This document shows positions 52,909 through 61,170 of a stretch of 64,000 nt of DNA, one piece after another (within the stretch, counting starts at the first letter, position 1; every line of letters starts with the position of its first letter). This stretch comes from Bradyrhizobium oligotrophicum S58 (GTDB lineage: Bacteria > Pseudomonadota > Alphaproteobacteria > Rhizobiales > Xanthobacteraceae), in NCBI RefSeq assembly GCF_000344805.1, contig NC_020453.1:2170001-2234000 (forward strand), written 5' to 3'. Under the pieces are notes generated by a model. It saw only the letters and a list, made by a program, of their open reading frames with translations. It was not told where the DNA came from and made no database searches. Position numbers and translations under genes: made by a program.

Positions 52909-54888
52909 TCATGCTGCAGCCGTTGTGGACTTGCCTTGCCCGGCGGCCTCGTGCCCCTGTTCCGTTGCCCCCGTCGCTTCGACGCACAGCCTGACGGTCT
53001 CACCGATGCTCGTCGCGACGAGGTCGGCTTTGGCGCCTTCCCGCAGCAATTCCAGGGCAGCCGGGTCAATGTTTTCGACCCAGCAGCCCAGGATGATGAT
53101 GGCCTTCGGCAATTTCCGCCTCAGACGTCGGACGGAATACCGCATGTGCGCCGCACCGCGGGCATCGAGATAGACCAGGCAAACGATCGCGACGCCGGTC
53201 GTATCGAGGCGGAAGACATTGGTCGTGGCAAGCGATGTTGCCGCTTCGACTCGCGCCGCGAGGCCGTGCTCCGTCGAAAGCTGAGCCAGCATGATCGCAG
53301 CCGCCTCGTCGATCAGGGTGCGCCCAGCGACGCACAGGACGGGATGCTCACCCTGCCAATCCGGCGCGAGAGCTTCCTTGCGCAGGTAAGGCAAGTGTTC
53401 ATTGGTTGCATTTTCTGCAACGCCTTCCACCGCCGACCATGCTTCTGCATCGGTGGTCGAATTGCTCTTCACCGCCGGCCGGTCGTCCTGATCGGAAAGA
53501 TCGCTCGCAAATTCGCTGACGGCGTCTCGAATCTTCGTGAGACGTTCCTGGTCGAGCGCATTGCGTTCGGCGTCGGCCTGCGCCAGTTGCAAACCCTTCA
53601 GGGCGACCTCGTCATAGTAGGATGCCAGCGAGCGCTCTTTCAAAAACTCTTCGGCCTTTTCGGCCGCTTCCGTCGGATCCCCCGCCAGCATCCGCTGATA
53701 GAATATTTCCGGAGGAGAAAGCGCTGGCCGATCGCCGAACATGACGTCGAGAAATTCCAATCGTTCAACATGCCGCCCGAGCACCACGAGGCAAACTGTG
53801 AGGGGGGTCGCGAGCACGAGCCCGATCGGCCCCCACAGCGCTGTCCAGAACGTTGCCGACGCGACCACGGCAACGGGAGAAAGCCCCGTGCTGTGGCCGT
53901 AGACCATCGGCTCGACGACATGGCCCACGACCGGTTCCACGACAAGAAACAGAGCGAGCGTCCAAAGCAGCATCGACCAGCCGGGATCGATCGCGACCGC
54001 CAGCGCCAGCGGAAATGCCGCCGCGATAACGGCGCCGATATAGGGGACGAAGCGAAGCGCACCCGCGAGGATGCCCCAAAGGATCGCACTTGGAATTCCG
54101 ATGAGCCACAGGCCGGTGCCGATCACCACGCCGAATGCGCCGTTCAGGATGAGCTGTGTCAGAAACAGCTTGCTGAGGCGGCTCGCCGCATCGTCCAGCG
54201 CAGCCGTCGTACGCTGCAGATCCGACGAGCCGGCCAGGCGAATAAAGCGGTTACGAAGATCCTCGCGCTGAATCAGAATGAAGATGACGAAGATGATGAT
54301 GATGCCGGTGGTCGCGAGCGGATGAATGAGCGGGGAGATCAAGGTCCGCAGACTTTCCAGTGCGCCGGGATCGGGCTGGCGCAGCTCGACCGGCACCGGT
54401 CGCGCGGGGGCATTCGGGCCGGCCACGGGCGCAGGCGCCGAGGCGGCGTCCTTCGGTTTATCAAGTTCCTTGCCGAGATCCTTCAGCATGTCGGAAGCGC
54501 GCTCCAGCGTGCCTCTCCCGGCTTTGGTATCCCGAAACGACTGAATCTTTTCGCTGATCGTCGACTGGTACCGGGGAAGGTCACCTGCGAGTTGTGTCAG
54601 CTGGGTGGCGAGAAGGCTCCCCATCGCGAAGATCAGCATAAAGGCAACGATGACCACGCCCACGACGGCCAACCCCCGCGGAACATGGATACGCTGCAAT
54701 AGTTCGACCAGCGGCGCCAGCACGAAGCTGAGGAGAATAGCCAACGCAACGGGCACAAAGATGTCCCGGCCAAAATAGAGCATCGAGATGATGATGACGG
54801 CCAGAATTGCGGTCGCGACTGTACTGAGCAGTGCCATCAGTTCTTCAGTGCTGCGCGGCTTGAAGGGCTGTCTCGCTACAGGCCTCAT
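52909..54888 (-). CDS. AI-2E family transporter with long C-terminal soluble extension
   Basis: The 659-residue product begins with an AI-2E (TqsA/YdiK-like) membrane domain of about 372 residues: N-terminal helices at about 20-95, a cytoplasmic or periplasmic segment with an Ala/Pro-rich loop (150-170), and the conserved GIPSAILWGILAGALRFVPYIGAVIAAAFP, then EPMVYGHSTGLSPVAVVASATFWTALWGPIGLVLATPLTVC. The remaining 287 residues are soluble; the last part (VLCVAGRTLIDEAAAIMLAQL, VFRLDTTGVAIVCLVYLDA, AIIILGCW) has alternating strands and helices like a Rossmann or B12-binding-type fold. Substrates of these exporters include AI-2 or sodium/proton-coupled ions; unknown here. Confidence 0.82.
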   Translation of the reverse strand: MRPVARQPFKPRSTEELMALLSTVATAILAVIIISMLYFGRDIFVPVALAILLSFVLAPLVELLQRIHVPRGLAVVGVVIVAFMLIFAMGSLLATQLTQLAGDLPRYQSTISEKIQSFRDTKAGRGTLERASDMLKDLGKELDKPKDAASAPAPVAGPNAPARPVPVELRQPDPGALESLRTLISPLIHPLATTGIIIIFVIFILIQREDLRNRFIRLAGSSDLQRTTAALDDAASRLSKLFLTQLILNGAFGVVIGTGLWLIGIPSAILWGILAGALRFVPYIGAVIAAAFPLALAVAIDPGWSMLLWTLALFLVVEPVVGHVVEPMVYGHSTGLSPVAVVASATFWTALWGPIGLVLATPLTVCLVVLGRHVERLEFLDVMFGDRPALSPPEIFYQRMLAGDPTEAAEKAEEFLKERSLASYYDEVALKGLQLAQADAERNALDQERLTKIRDAVSEFASDLSDQDDRPAVKSNSTTDAEAWSAVEGVAENATNEHLPYLRKEALAPDWQGEHPVLCVAGRTLIDEAAAIMLAQLSTEHGLAARVEAATSLATTNVFRLDTTGVAIVCLVYLDARGAAHMRYSVRRLRRKLPKAIIILGCWVENIDPAALELLREGAKADLVATSIGETVRLCVEATGATEQGHEAAGQGKSTTAAA

Positions 54889-55397
54889 TTGCTATCCCTG
54901 TCCCGGCGTCCGCTGAGCGCGCACTGATTTGAGCTGCAAGAGCGCCGGACGATACTGCGGAGGACAGCCGCTCAAGGTACTGGTCCACGCGGTCTTCATG
55001 AGCAGCGGCCGTACTCCGGACTCGCGGTCGAACGCCAACCGCTCCGCCCTGAAAAGGTTCCGGCTGCGAGCTATGAGGTTGCACGATGCTCAGTTCTCTC
55101 GGCCACTGTCTCCTGTTGGGCCCGGCTCGGCCGCTCGGTTCGGGCCGGACGTCCGATACAGGCAGGTGCAACGGTTTGGAACGATGGACACGGCGCCATT
55201 GCATCGTCACCCGCGGCTGCAGCGGAGTAAGGCGCCTTTGCCCGCCCTTACGCGCGTTGCATTGTCCACGTCATTGCGTTTCATGGCGGCCATATTGCTA
55301 AGGGTGGAGGGCGGTCGGGAGGCCTGATACCTTGGCGCAATGTTCGCTGGCGCAGACATGGATCGAGCCGATGGCTCCTTGAAGAGGTGACGTCATC
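54889..55397. other. Intergenic stretch, no gene recognised
   Basis: This 509-base interval separates the AI-2E family gene from the DUF2867 gene on the opposite strand and should hold both promoters. Open frames exist on each strand but have no convincing start or family resemblance. No palindromic repeat of the common families was noticed. Confidence 0.5.
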
Positions 55398-55931
55398 ATG
55401 AGCATGGGTTTAGACCGCAAGCCGCAGGTACGCCGGACGCCGCCGCCGTCGGAAAGTGTCGTTGCGAGCTGGTACGAGAACGCCAGTCTGCTCGATAGCT
55501 ACAGCATCGACTTGAGTGCATCGGACCAGTCGAGCATGCGCGAGCTGGCGAGGCGGACACTCGTCAATCCACCCGCGTGGCAAAAGGCGTTGATCGCGCT
55601 GCGCGACGCCATGGTGACGCCCTTCGGCATCAAGACCTCCGATACGGTCAGGACGTCCCCGGACGGCCATGAACGGGTGGACTTCTTTCCGGTGCAATGG
55701 GAGGGCAAGGACGAAATTGTCCTCGGTACGGATGACCGGCACCTGGACTTCCGGCTATCTCTGCTCCGACGCCATTCTCCAACAGGCACGTTGCTCATCG
55801 CGACAACAATTGTGCATACCCACAATGCCCTCGGCTTCACCTATCTCAACGCGATCAGGCCTTTTCATTACCTCGTGGTCAGGGCCAACCTGGCGCGCTG
55901 TGCACGAACACAACTGCAGGTGCTTCGGTGA
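55398..55931 (+). CDS. DUF2867 family protein
   Basis: The 177-residue product matches the DUF2867 layout: [31 protein letters not shown] in the first half, [30 protein letters not shown] in the middle, then [37 protein letters not shown]. The last hydrophobic helix may contact the membrane. Function is not known; the fold is thought to be related to small-molecule-binding SRPBCC-type domains. GAAGAGGTGA precedes the ATG at 55398. It is followed by a repeat region. Confidence 0.82.
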   Translation: MSMGLDRKPQVRRTPPPSESVVASWYENASLLDSYSIDLSASDQSSMRELARRTLVNPPAWQKALIALRDAMVTPFGIKTSDTVRTSPDGHERVDFFPVQWEGKDEIVLGTDDRHLDFRLSLLRRHSPTGTLLIATTIVHTHNALGFTYLNAIRPFHYLVVRANLARCARTQLQVLR

Positions 55932-55999
55932 GAGCGGTGGGCACGCGCCGTCTGATGTCGACGCTTTGCTCGCCCTACGGACGTATGCCGATAAAGCAC

Positions 56000-56225
56000 T
56001 CCGCTGTCATACCCCGCGAAGGCGGGGTATCCAGTACGCCGCGGCCTCTCAGTCTAGTCACAAGCGTCTCGGAGTACTGGATCGCCCGGTCAAGCCGGGC
56101 GATGACAGTTGAGGTCGTGACGCAGAGCTTGCCACCACGTCGTCATCGCGAGGAGCGAAGCGACGAAGCGATCCAGTCTTGCTTTGTCGCTCCTGTATCG
56201 CTTCGCTGCCGCTCGCGATGACGAA
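56000..56225. repeat. Two adjacent palindromic repeats
   Basis: The first (56000-56112) holds ataccccgcgaaggcgggg, ccagtacgccgcgg and a mirrored tactggatcgcccggtcaag, as at 965-1076 and 12097-12352. The second (56142-56225) contains gtcatcgcgaggagcgaag, gcgatccag and a mirrored cgctcgcgatgacg, related to 10283-10395. Both are dispersed elements. Confidence 0.7.
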
Positions 56226-56660
56226 GATGCCAGCTAGCTCGCATGAGCCTAAGCGCGGATTCCGCTGCGCACGTCCGGCTACGCTCATCACGAAATCCCC
56301 TGCGCGCAAAAATTAATTTCTCTCGTCGCATCAAGCTGATTTGCCCTGTCCAGTCTCTCCGCGAAAAATATTCAGCTTCCATTTTTCAGAAATTAATGTT
56401 TGTCTATCCCCATCCCGCCTCGATCGAAGAGGGACGTTTCGCGGTCGTCACGAGCGTTGGAGGTGGGGAGCGGTGGCCTGTCGGCGCGGAGCGCGCTTGA
56501 TCGCGAGCGGACGAACGCGACCGGCAGGACGGTGAAGTCGTATGGTCCTGGCGCCCCGATGCTGGCGTCAAGTTGGCGACGATGCGTAAGCATCGCGCCG
56601 ACGACGGTGGCTACAAGCCCGGACACCGGGGAGAGTACGTATAAATCGTAAGCCCATCGC
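56226..56660. other. Intergenic stretch with A+T-rich segment
   Basis: The part 56305-56402 is unusually A+T-rich and includes the inverted words attaatttct (56312-56321) and agaaattaat (56388-56397). No supportable coding frame was found. It could be a remnant of transferred DNA or a promoter without an obvious gene. Confidence 0.35.
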
Positions 56661-56661
56661 G

Positions 56662-56762
56662 CAGGGAGGGCCGGGTGATCTCGGCTGAACCTGTGGTACC
56701 TGCCGCCTGCATTTTTTTCCGCAGGCGGGCCACGGGCGCGGCCAGCGCCCGGCCTTCCCTGC
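56662..56762. repeat. Second copy of the GGGAAGGCCGGG inverted repeat
   Basis: Arms gcagggagggccggg and cccggccttccctgc flank an interior with aacctgtggtacc and a gcctgcatttttttccgca hairpin. It is a diverged copy of the element at 1188-1283. Confidence 0.65.
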
Positions 56763-56883
56763 ACCCTCCGATCGATTCGAGGGTGACCTGACAGCAAGCC
56801 TCGGACGTCAGTCGTCGCGAGAAGGAGAGCGCATGTCTGATGTTGAGGTCACGGCGGGGCGGGGGTGCGATGCGGCCGGGTCG

Positions 56884-57522
56884 TCAGCGCTTCGTGCCAT
56901 AGGCGGCGAGGAACATCCGCACCGCGCTCGCCACCACCCTCTGCACGTCGTGGGGCGGGGGGGCGGGCGCTCCCTGGAAGATGAAGGGCAGGAACAGCGT
57001 GGCCTGGCACATCATCTGGAATTGCGACGCCGCGAGATGACAGTCGTCGATGAAGAGTTCCTTCGCTTCGACCCGGGCCTGCAGATAGGCCGCCAGCCTG
57101 CCGATCGTCCCTTCGATGACGCAATCATAGTAGCGGTGGCCGACCTCCGGCATGCGCTCGGCAATCGCCATCACGGTGCGGATCGCCGATCCGCCGCCGG
57201 GCCGGCAAACCACCGCGATCCAGGCTTGGCCGAATTCGCGCAGCATCGTCTCGGCATCGCGGGCCGGATCGAATTGGACGTTCAAGGTGCCGCGATGCAC
57301 GGTCTCGTCTTCGACAATGGCGGCGAACAGCCGGGATTTGTCGCTGAAATAGACATAGAGCGTGCCCTTGGAGACCCCGGCGACGCGGGCGATCTCGCCC
57401 ATGCTGGCGCCGTCGAAACCCAAGTTCATGAACACCTTGCGGGCGCCCTCGAGGATCTGGCGCCGCTTCGAGGAATCCTCGTCCGGCATCACCTGGGTAG
57501 TGTTCGGATCTGTCTCAATCAT
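56884..57522 (-). CDS. TetR-family repressor of the adjacent efflux genes
   Basis: The 212-residue product has a TetR N-terminal helix-turn-helix (RRQILEGARKVFMNLGFDGASMGEIARVAGVSKGTLYVYFSDKSRLFAAIV) and a mostly helical ligand-binding C-terminus. The gene is divergent from the emrA-like gene. Two 17-base palindromes between them (57610-57626 and 57644-57660) are the probable binding sites. An efflux substrate is the likely inducer. The ATG at 57522 is in a good position before the helix-turn-helix. Confidence 0.9.
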   Translation of the reverse strand: MIETDPNTTQVMPDEDSSKRRQILEGARKVFMNLGFDGASMGEIARVAGVSKGTLYVYFSDKSRLFAAIVEDETVHRGTLNVQFDPARDAETMLREFGQAWIAVVCRPGGGSAIRTVMAIAERMPEVGHRYYDCVIEGTIGRLAAYLQARVEAKELFIDDCHLAASQFQMMCQATLFLPFIFQGAPAPPPHDVQRVVASAVRMFLAAYGTKR

Positions 57523-57609
57523 TGGTTTAGATTGTTCCCGAAGATTGCGCCGGTCCCAACGTCGCAGAAGCAGGTCAACGACTATGTTGCACCGGCTAAG
57601 ATATAGATT

Positions 57610-57660
57610 GACCGAACCGTTCGGTCAATGATAGTCATGGATTGACCGAACGGTTCGGTC
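57610..57660. promoter_or_regulatory. Twin TetR-type operators
   Basis: Two copies of gaccgaacNgttcggtc occur at 57610-57626 (N is C) and 57644-57660 (N is G), with centres 34 bases apart. Each is a perfect palindrome around its centre, and both are flanked by TT and A bases (TTGACCGAAC). The second lies 49 bases before the ATG of the emrA-like gene and the first about 88 bases before the tetR ATG. They should bind the divergent regulator. Confidence 0.88.
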
Positions 57661-57709
57661 AGATTTTACGGGGGCCTTGCGGCCCCGCTGTCATGGGTGG
57701 GAGTCTCTG

Positions 57710-59041
57710 ATGGCCGCTGCGAGAGAACAGGCTGTGCGAGCACGCCGTCCGGATGCGGAGGACGTGCCGAGCCAGGCCACGCGCGAGGCGGCCCGTCCGC
57801 ACGCGAACGAGGCTGCTCAGCGCAAGCCGGCCGATGCGAAGGCTGCCGATCTCAAGGCAGACGTCACCACCGAAGCTCCGCGCGAATTGCCGGCAGCGCC
57901 GGCTGGCGCCCCTGCCGGCGACAAGCCGCAGGCCGGACCCGCTGCTCCGCCAAAGTCGGGCAAGCGCAAGCGCGTGCTCGCCGGCATCGGCCTGCTGCTG
58001 GCGCTCGCCGCGGCCGGCTATGCGACGCATTATTTCCTGGTCGGCCGTTTCATGGTCTCGACCGACGATTCCTATGTCCGCGCCAACAACACCATGCTCG
58101 GCGCCCGGGTCGCCGGCCACATCCAGGAGATCGTGCCGCGTGACAACTCGGTCGTCCGCAAGGGCGACGTGATTTTCCGGATCGACGACGGCGACTACAA
58201 GATCGCGGTCGACGCCGCGCGCACCAGGATTGCGACCCAGGAGGCGACGATCGCGCGCATCGGCCGCCAGGTCGCCGCGCAGCAGAGCGCCGTCGAGCAG
58301 GCGCAGGCCAATCTGACCTCCTCCGAGGCGGCGATGAAGCGCGCCGGGCTCGACTATGAGCGCCAGCAGGCGCTGAGCAGCAAGGGTTTTGCTTCGCATG
58401 CCACCTTTGAGCAGTCGGAAGCCTCGCGCGACCAGGGCATCGCGGCCGTCAAGGCGGCGCAGGCCGCGTTCGATGCGGCGCGCGACAATGTCGAGGTGAC
58501 CAAGGCGCAGCAGGCCGAGGCCCAGGCGCAGCTTGCCGAGCTGAAGACCTCGCTCGCCAAGGCCGACCGCGATCTCGAATTCGCCACCGTGCGCGCCCCG
58601 GTCGACGGCACCTTCTCCAACCGCCTCGTCAACATCGGCGACTTCATCGCGGTTGGCCAGCGCCTCGGCAACGTGGTGCCGCTTGATGACGTCTTCATCG
58701 ATGCGAATTTCAAGGAAACCCAGCTCAAGGGCATCCGCCCGGGCCAGCCGGTCACGATCAAGGTCGACGCCTATGGCGCGCGCGGCTTCAAGGGCGTGGT
58801 CGACAGCATCTCGGCGGCGTCGGGCTCGGTGTTCACCCTGCTGCCGCCGGACAACGCGACCGGCAACTTCACCAAGATCGTGCAGCGGCTGGCGGTGCGC
58901 ATCCGCGTGCCGAAGGACGTCGCACGGCAAAACCTGCTGCGCGCCGGCATGTCCGTCTACGTCACCGTCGACACCACCGACGCCAAGGACGCCGACGGTG
59001 ACGCCGACCTCGACTCGCCGATGATGATCCATCCGCAATGA
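57710..59041 (+). CDS. emrA: EmrA/HlyD-family membrane fusion protein
   Basis: The 443-residue product has an Ala/Lys-rich N-terminal region of about 80 residues, unusually long for the family, then one membrane helix (VLAGIGLLLALAAAGYATHYF). The periplasmic part shows STDDSYVRANNTMLGARVAGHIQEIVPRDNSVVRKGD (lipoyl half), a coiled-coil hairpin (about 175-290) and FATVRAPVDGTFSNRLVNIGDFIAVGQRL. It should bridge the inner-membrane transporter encoded next with an outer membrane channel. The start at ATG 57710 follows GGGTGGGAG. Confidence 0.93.
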   Translation: MAAAREQAVRARRPDAEDVPSQATREAARPHANEAAQRKPADAKAADLKADVTTEAPRELPAAPAGAPAGDKPQAGPAAPPKSGKRKRVLAGIGLLLALAAAGYATHYFLVGRFMVSTDDSYVRANNTMLGARVAGHIQEIVPRDNSVVRKGDVIFRIDDGDYKIAVDAARTRIATQEATIARIGRQVAAQQSAVEQAQANLTSSEAAMKRAGLDYERQQALSSKGFASHATFEQSEASRDQGIAAVKAAQAAFDAARDNVEVTKAQQAEAQAQLAELKTSLAKADRDLEFATVRAPVDGTFSNRLVNIGDFIAVGQRLGNVVPLDDVFIDANFKETQLKGIRPGQPVTIKVDAYGARGFKGVVDSISAASGSVFTLLPPDNATGNFTKIVQRLAVRIRVPKDVARQNLLRAGMSVYVTVDTTDAKDADGDADLDSPMMIHPQ

Positions 59042-59096
59042 TGCGGGTGAGTTTGAACTAACAGGATCAGGGTAGATAGGAGCGGCATCGGCAGTG

Positions 59097-59222
59097 AGCT
59101 CCCTCCCCCCTTGTGGGGGAGGGTTGAGGAGGGGGGTACTCCGGGCGAGACCGCCGTTGTCGGCCCCCTCCCCCAACCCCTCCCCACCTAGCGAAGCTCC
59201 GCTTCGCGCGGGGGGAGGGGAG
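59097..59222. repeat. CTCCCCCC/GGGGGGAG nested repeat within the efflux operon
   Basis: Arms of ctccccccttgtggggga type and a mirrored cgcgggggga surround ggttgaggaggggggt and cctcccccaacccctcccc. It lies between the emrA- and emrB-like genes, which suggests that the operon tolerates the insertion. Confidence 0.65.
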
Positions 59223-59271
59223 CGCACCTCTCGCGCGGCGCGGTCCTCGACCCAAGCGGACTCATTCGACC

Positions 59272-60852
59272 ATGGCCACCGCAACGACAGCCGACACCAC
59301 CATGAGCGCGCCGGCGGACCGCATCGCGCCGCGGCGGCTGATCGCGTTCCTGATCATGGTGTTCGGCATGTTCATGTCGATCCTGGACATCCAGATCGTG
59401 TCGGCGTCGCTGACCGAGATCCAGGCGGGACTGTCGGCGAGCTCCAGCGAAGTGTCGTGGGTGCAGACCGCCTATCTGATCGCCGAAGTGATCGCGATCC
59501 CGCTGTCCGGCTTCCTGTCGCGCGCGCTCGGCACGCGGATGTTGTTCGCGATCTCGGCGGCCGGCTTCACCATCTCCAGCTTCCTGTGCGGCTTCGCCTC
59601 GTCGATCGAGCAGATGATCCTGTGGCGCGCCCTGCAGGGCTTCCTCGGTGCCGGCATGATCCCGACCGTGTTCGCCTCGGCCTACACGGTGTTTCCGCGC
59701 AGCAAATTCCACATCGTCGGTCCGATCATCGGCCTCGTCGCCACGCTCGCGCCAACGGTGGGCCCGACGGTCGGCGGCTACATCACCGACGCGATGTCGT
59801 GGCACTGGCTGTTCTTCGTCAACATCCCGCCGGGCATCCTGATCACGATCGGCGTGCTGGCGCTGGTCGATTTCGATGAGCCGCATTTCGAGCTGCTCGA
59901 CCGCTTCGACTGGTGGGGCCTCGTGTTCATGGCGGGCTTCCTCGGCTCGCTCGAATATGTGCTGGAGGAAGGTCCGCAATATGAATGGCTGCAGGACAAT
60001 TCGGTGGCGATCTTCGCCGCGGTCTGCGCCGTCTCGGCGGTCTGCTTCTTCTGGCGGGTGCTGACGGCCAACGAGCCGATCGTCGACCTCCGCGCCTTCG
60101 GCGACCGCAATTTCGCGGTCGGCTGCCTCTTGCAGTTCTGCATCGGCATCGGCCTCTACGGCCTGACCTACATCTATCCGCGCTATCTGGCCGAAGTGCG
60201 CGGCTACAGCGCGCTGATGATCGGCGAGACCATGTTCGTCTCCGGCGTCACCATGTTCCTGATGGCACCGGTGGTCGGCCGCCTGATGCTGAAGGTCGAC
60301 ATGCGGCTGATCATCGCCTTCGGCCTCGTGATCTTCGCGATCGGCTCCTACCAGATGACCGGGATCACCCGCGACTACGACTTCTGGGAGCTGTTCCTGC
60401 CGCAGGTCTTGCGCGGCGTCGGAATGATGTTCGCGATGGTGCCGACCAACAATATCGCGCTCGGCACCTTGGCGCCCGACCGGGTCAAGAACGCCTCCGG
60501 CCTGTTCAACCTGATGCGCAATCTCGGCGGCGCGGTCGGCCTCGCCGTGATCAATCAGGTGCTCAACGACCGCACCGACCTGCACATCTCCCGGCTGCAC
60601 GAGCGCGTGAATTGGGGCAACGCCACCGCGGTCGAGACGCTCAACATGCTGCAGCAGAAGCTGCAGGGCATGGGCGACTCGGCGCTGATGGCGATGAAAC
60701 AGCTGTCGCAGATCGTGCACCGGCAGGCCGTGGTGATGGGCTATGGCGATGCGTTCTTCATGCTGACCTGCTTCTACATCGCGCTGAGCTTCATGGTGAT
60801 GCTGCTCAACAAGCCGAGCTCGCCGATGGCCGGCGGCGGCGACGCACACTGA
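59272..60852 (+). CDS. emrB: EmrB/QacA-type MFS transporter (DHA2, 14 helices)
   Basis: The 526-residue product is a DHA2 drug:H+ antiporter with about 14 membrane helices. Family motifs are seen: LDIQIVSASLTEIQAGLSASSSEVSWVQTAYLIAEVIAIPLSGFLSRALGTR, WRALQGFLGAGMIPTVF, and motif C PTVGPTVGGYITDAMSWHWLFFVNIPPGI. Later come APDRVKNASGLFNLMRNLGGAVGLAVINQVL. It should expel hydrophobic compounds together with the EmrA-like adaptor and an outer membrane channel. The 230-base gap after emrA holds a repeat; both genes probably respond to the TetR regulator. Confidence 0.93.
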   Translation: MATATTADTTMSAPADRIAPRRLIAFLIMVFGMFMSILDIQIVSASLTEIQAGLSASSSEVSWVQTAYLIAEVIAIPLSGFLSRALGTRMLFAISAAGFTISSFLCGFASSIEQMILWRALQGFLGAGMIPTVFASAYTVFPRSKFHIVGPIIGLVATLAPTVGPTVGGYITDAMSWHWLFFVNIPPGILITIGVLALVDFDEPHFELLDRFDWWGLVFMAGFLGSLEYVLEEGPQYEWLQDNSVAIFAAVCAVSAVCFFWRVLTANEPIVDLRAFGDRNFAVGCLLQFCIGIGLYGLTYIYPRYLAEVRGYSALMIGETMFVSGVTMFLMAPVVGRLMLKVDMRLIIAFGLVIFAIGSYQMTGITRDYDFWELFLPQVLRGVGMMFAMVPTNNIALGTLAPDRVKNASGLFNLMRNLGGAVGLAVINQVLNDRTDLHISRLHERVNWGNATAVETLNMLQQKLQGMGDSALMAMKQLSQIVHRQAVVMGYGDAFFMLTCFYIALSFMVMLLNKPSSPMAGGGDAH

Positions 60853-60943
60853 TCGGTGAACCCACGCGCGAGGCGCGTGGGTTGCCAAATCATGCCGCTG
60901 CTGCTATGAAGCTCGAATTGTCGCTCGAACCGGGGAGATTTGC

Positions 60944-61060
60944 ATGACTACATCGCATCTGCAGATCGCATGCACCCGCTCGATGCCCGCGATTTCGACG
61001 CCTGTGCTTTTCACGCCCGCGCGTTCGATGCCGGTCCTGGTGTTCCGCCGCTCGCATTGA
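60944..61060 (+). CDS. Possible small peptide (38 residues)
   Basis: An open frame starts ATG at 60944, preceded by GGGGAG 8 bases ahead, and encodes 38 residues with an internal repeat: TRSMPAIS, TPVLFTP, ARSMPVLVF, ending RRSH. The SMP/PVL pattern occurs twice. It lies between the EmrB-type gene and an ABC exporter gene starting at 61171, on the same strand. It might be a leader peptide or a short product, or a chance frame in GC-rich DNA. Confidence 0.35.
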   Translation: MTTSHLQIACTRSMPAISTPVLFTPARSMPVLVFRRSH

Positions 61061-61170
61061 GCGCCACACCTTCACTTCCCAACGCCTAATTACTCATTCG
61101 CAGACCGCGCGCTTGGTGCGTCTGCTTCATTTGGAGCCGGCTGGCGCTGCGAGCGCGGCCGGATGATGCC

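Noticed and set aside
59188..60888. Minus-strand open frame of 566 codons opposite the MFS gene
   Set aside because: Antisense to an unmistakable DHA2 transporter; composition is typical of a shadow frame.
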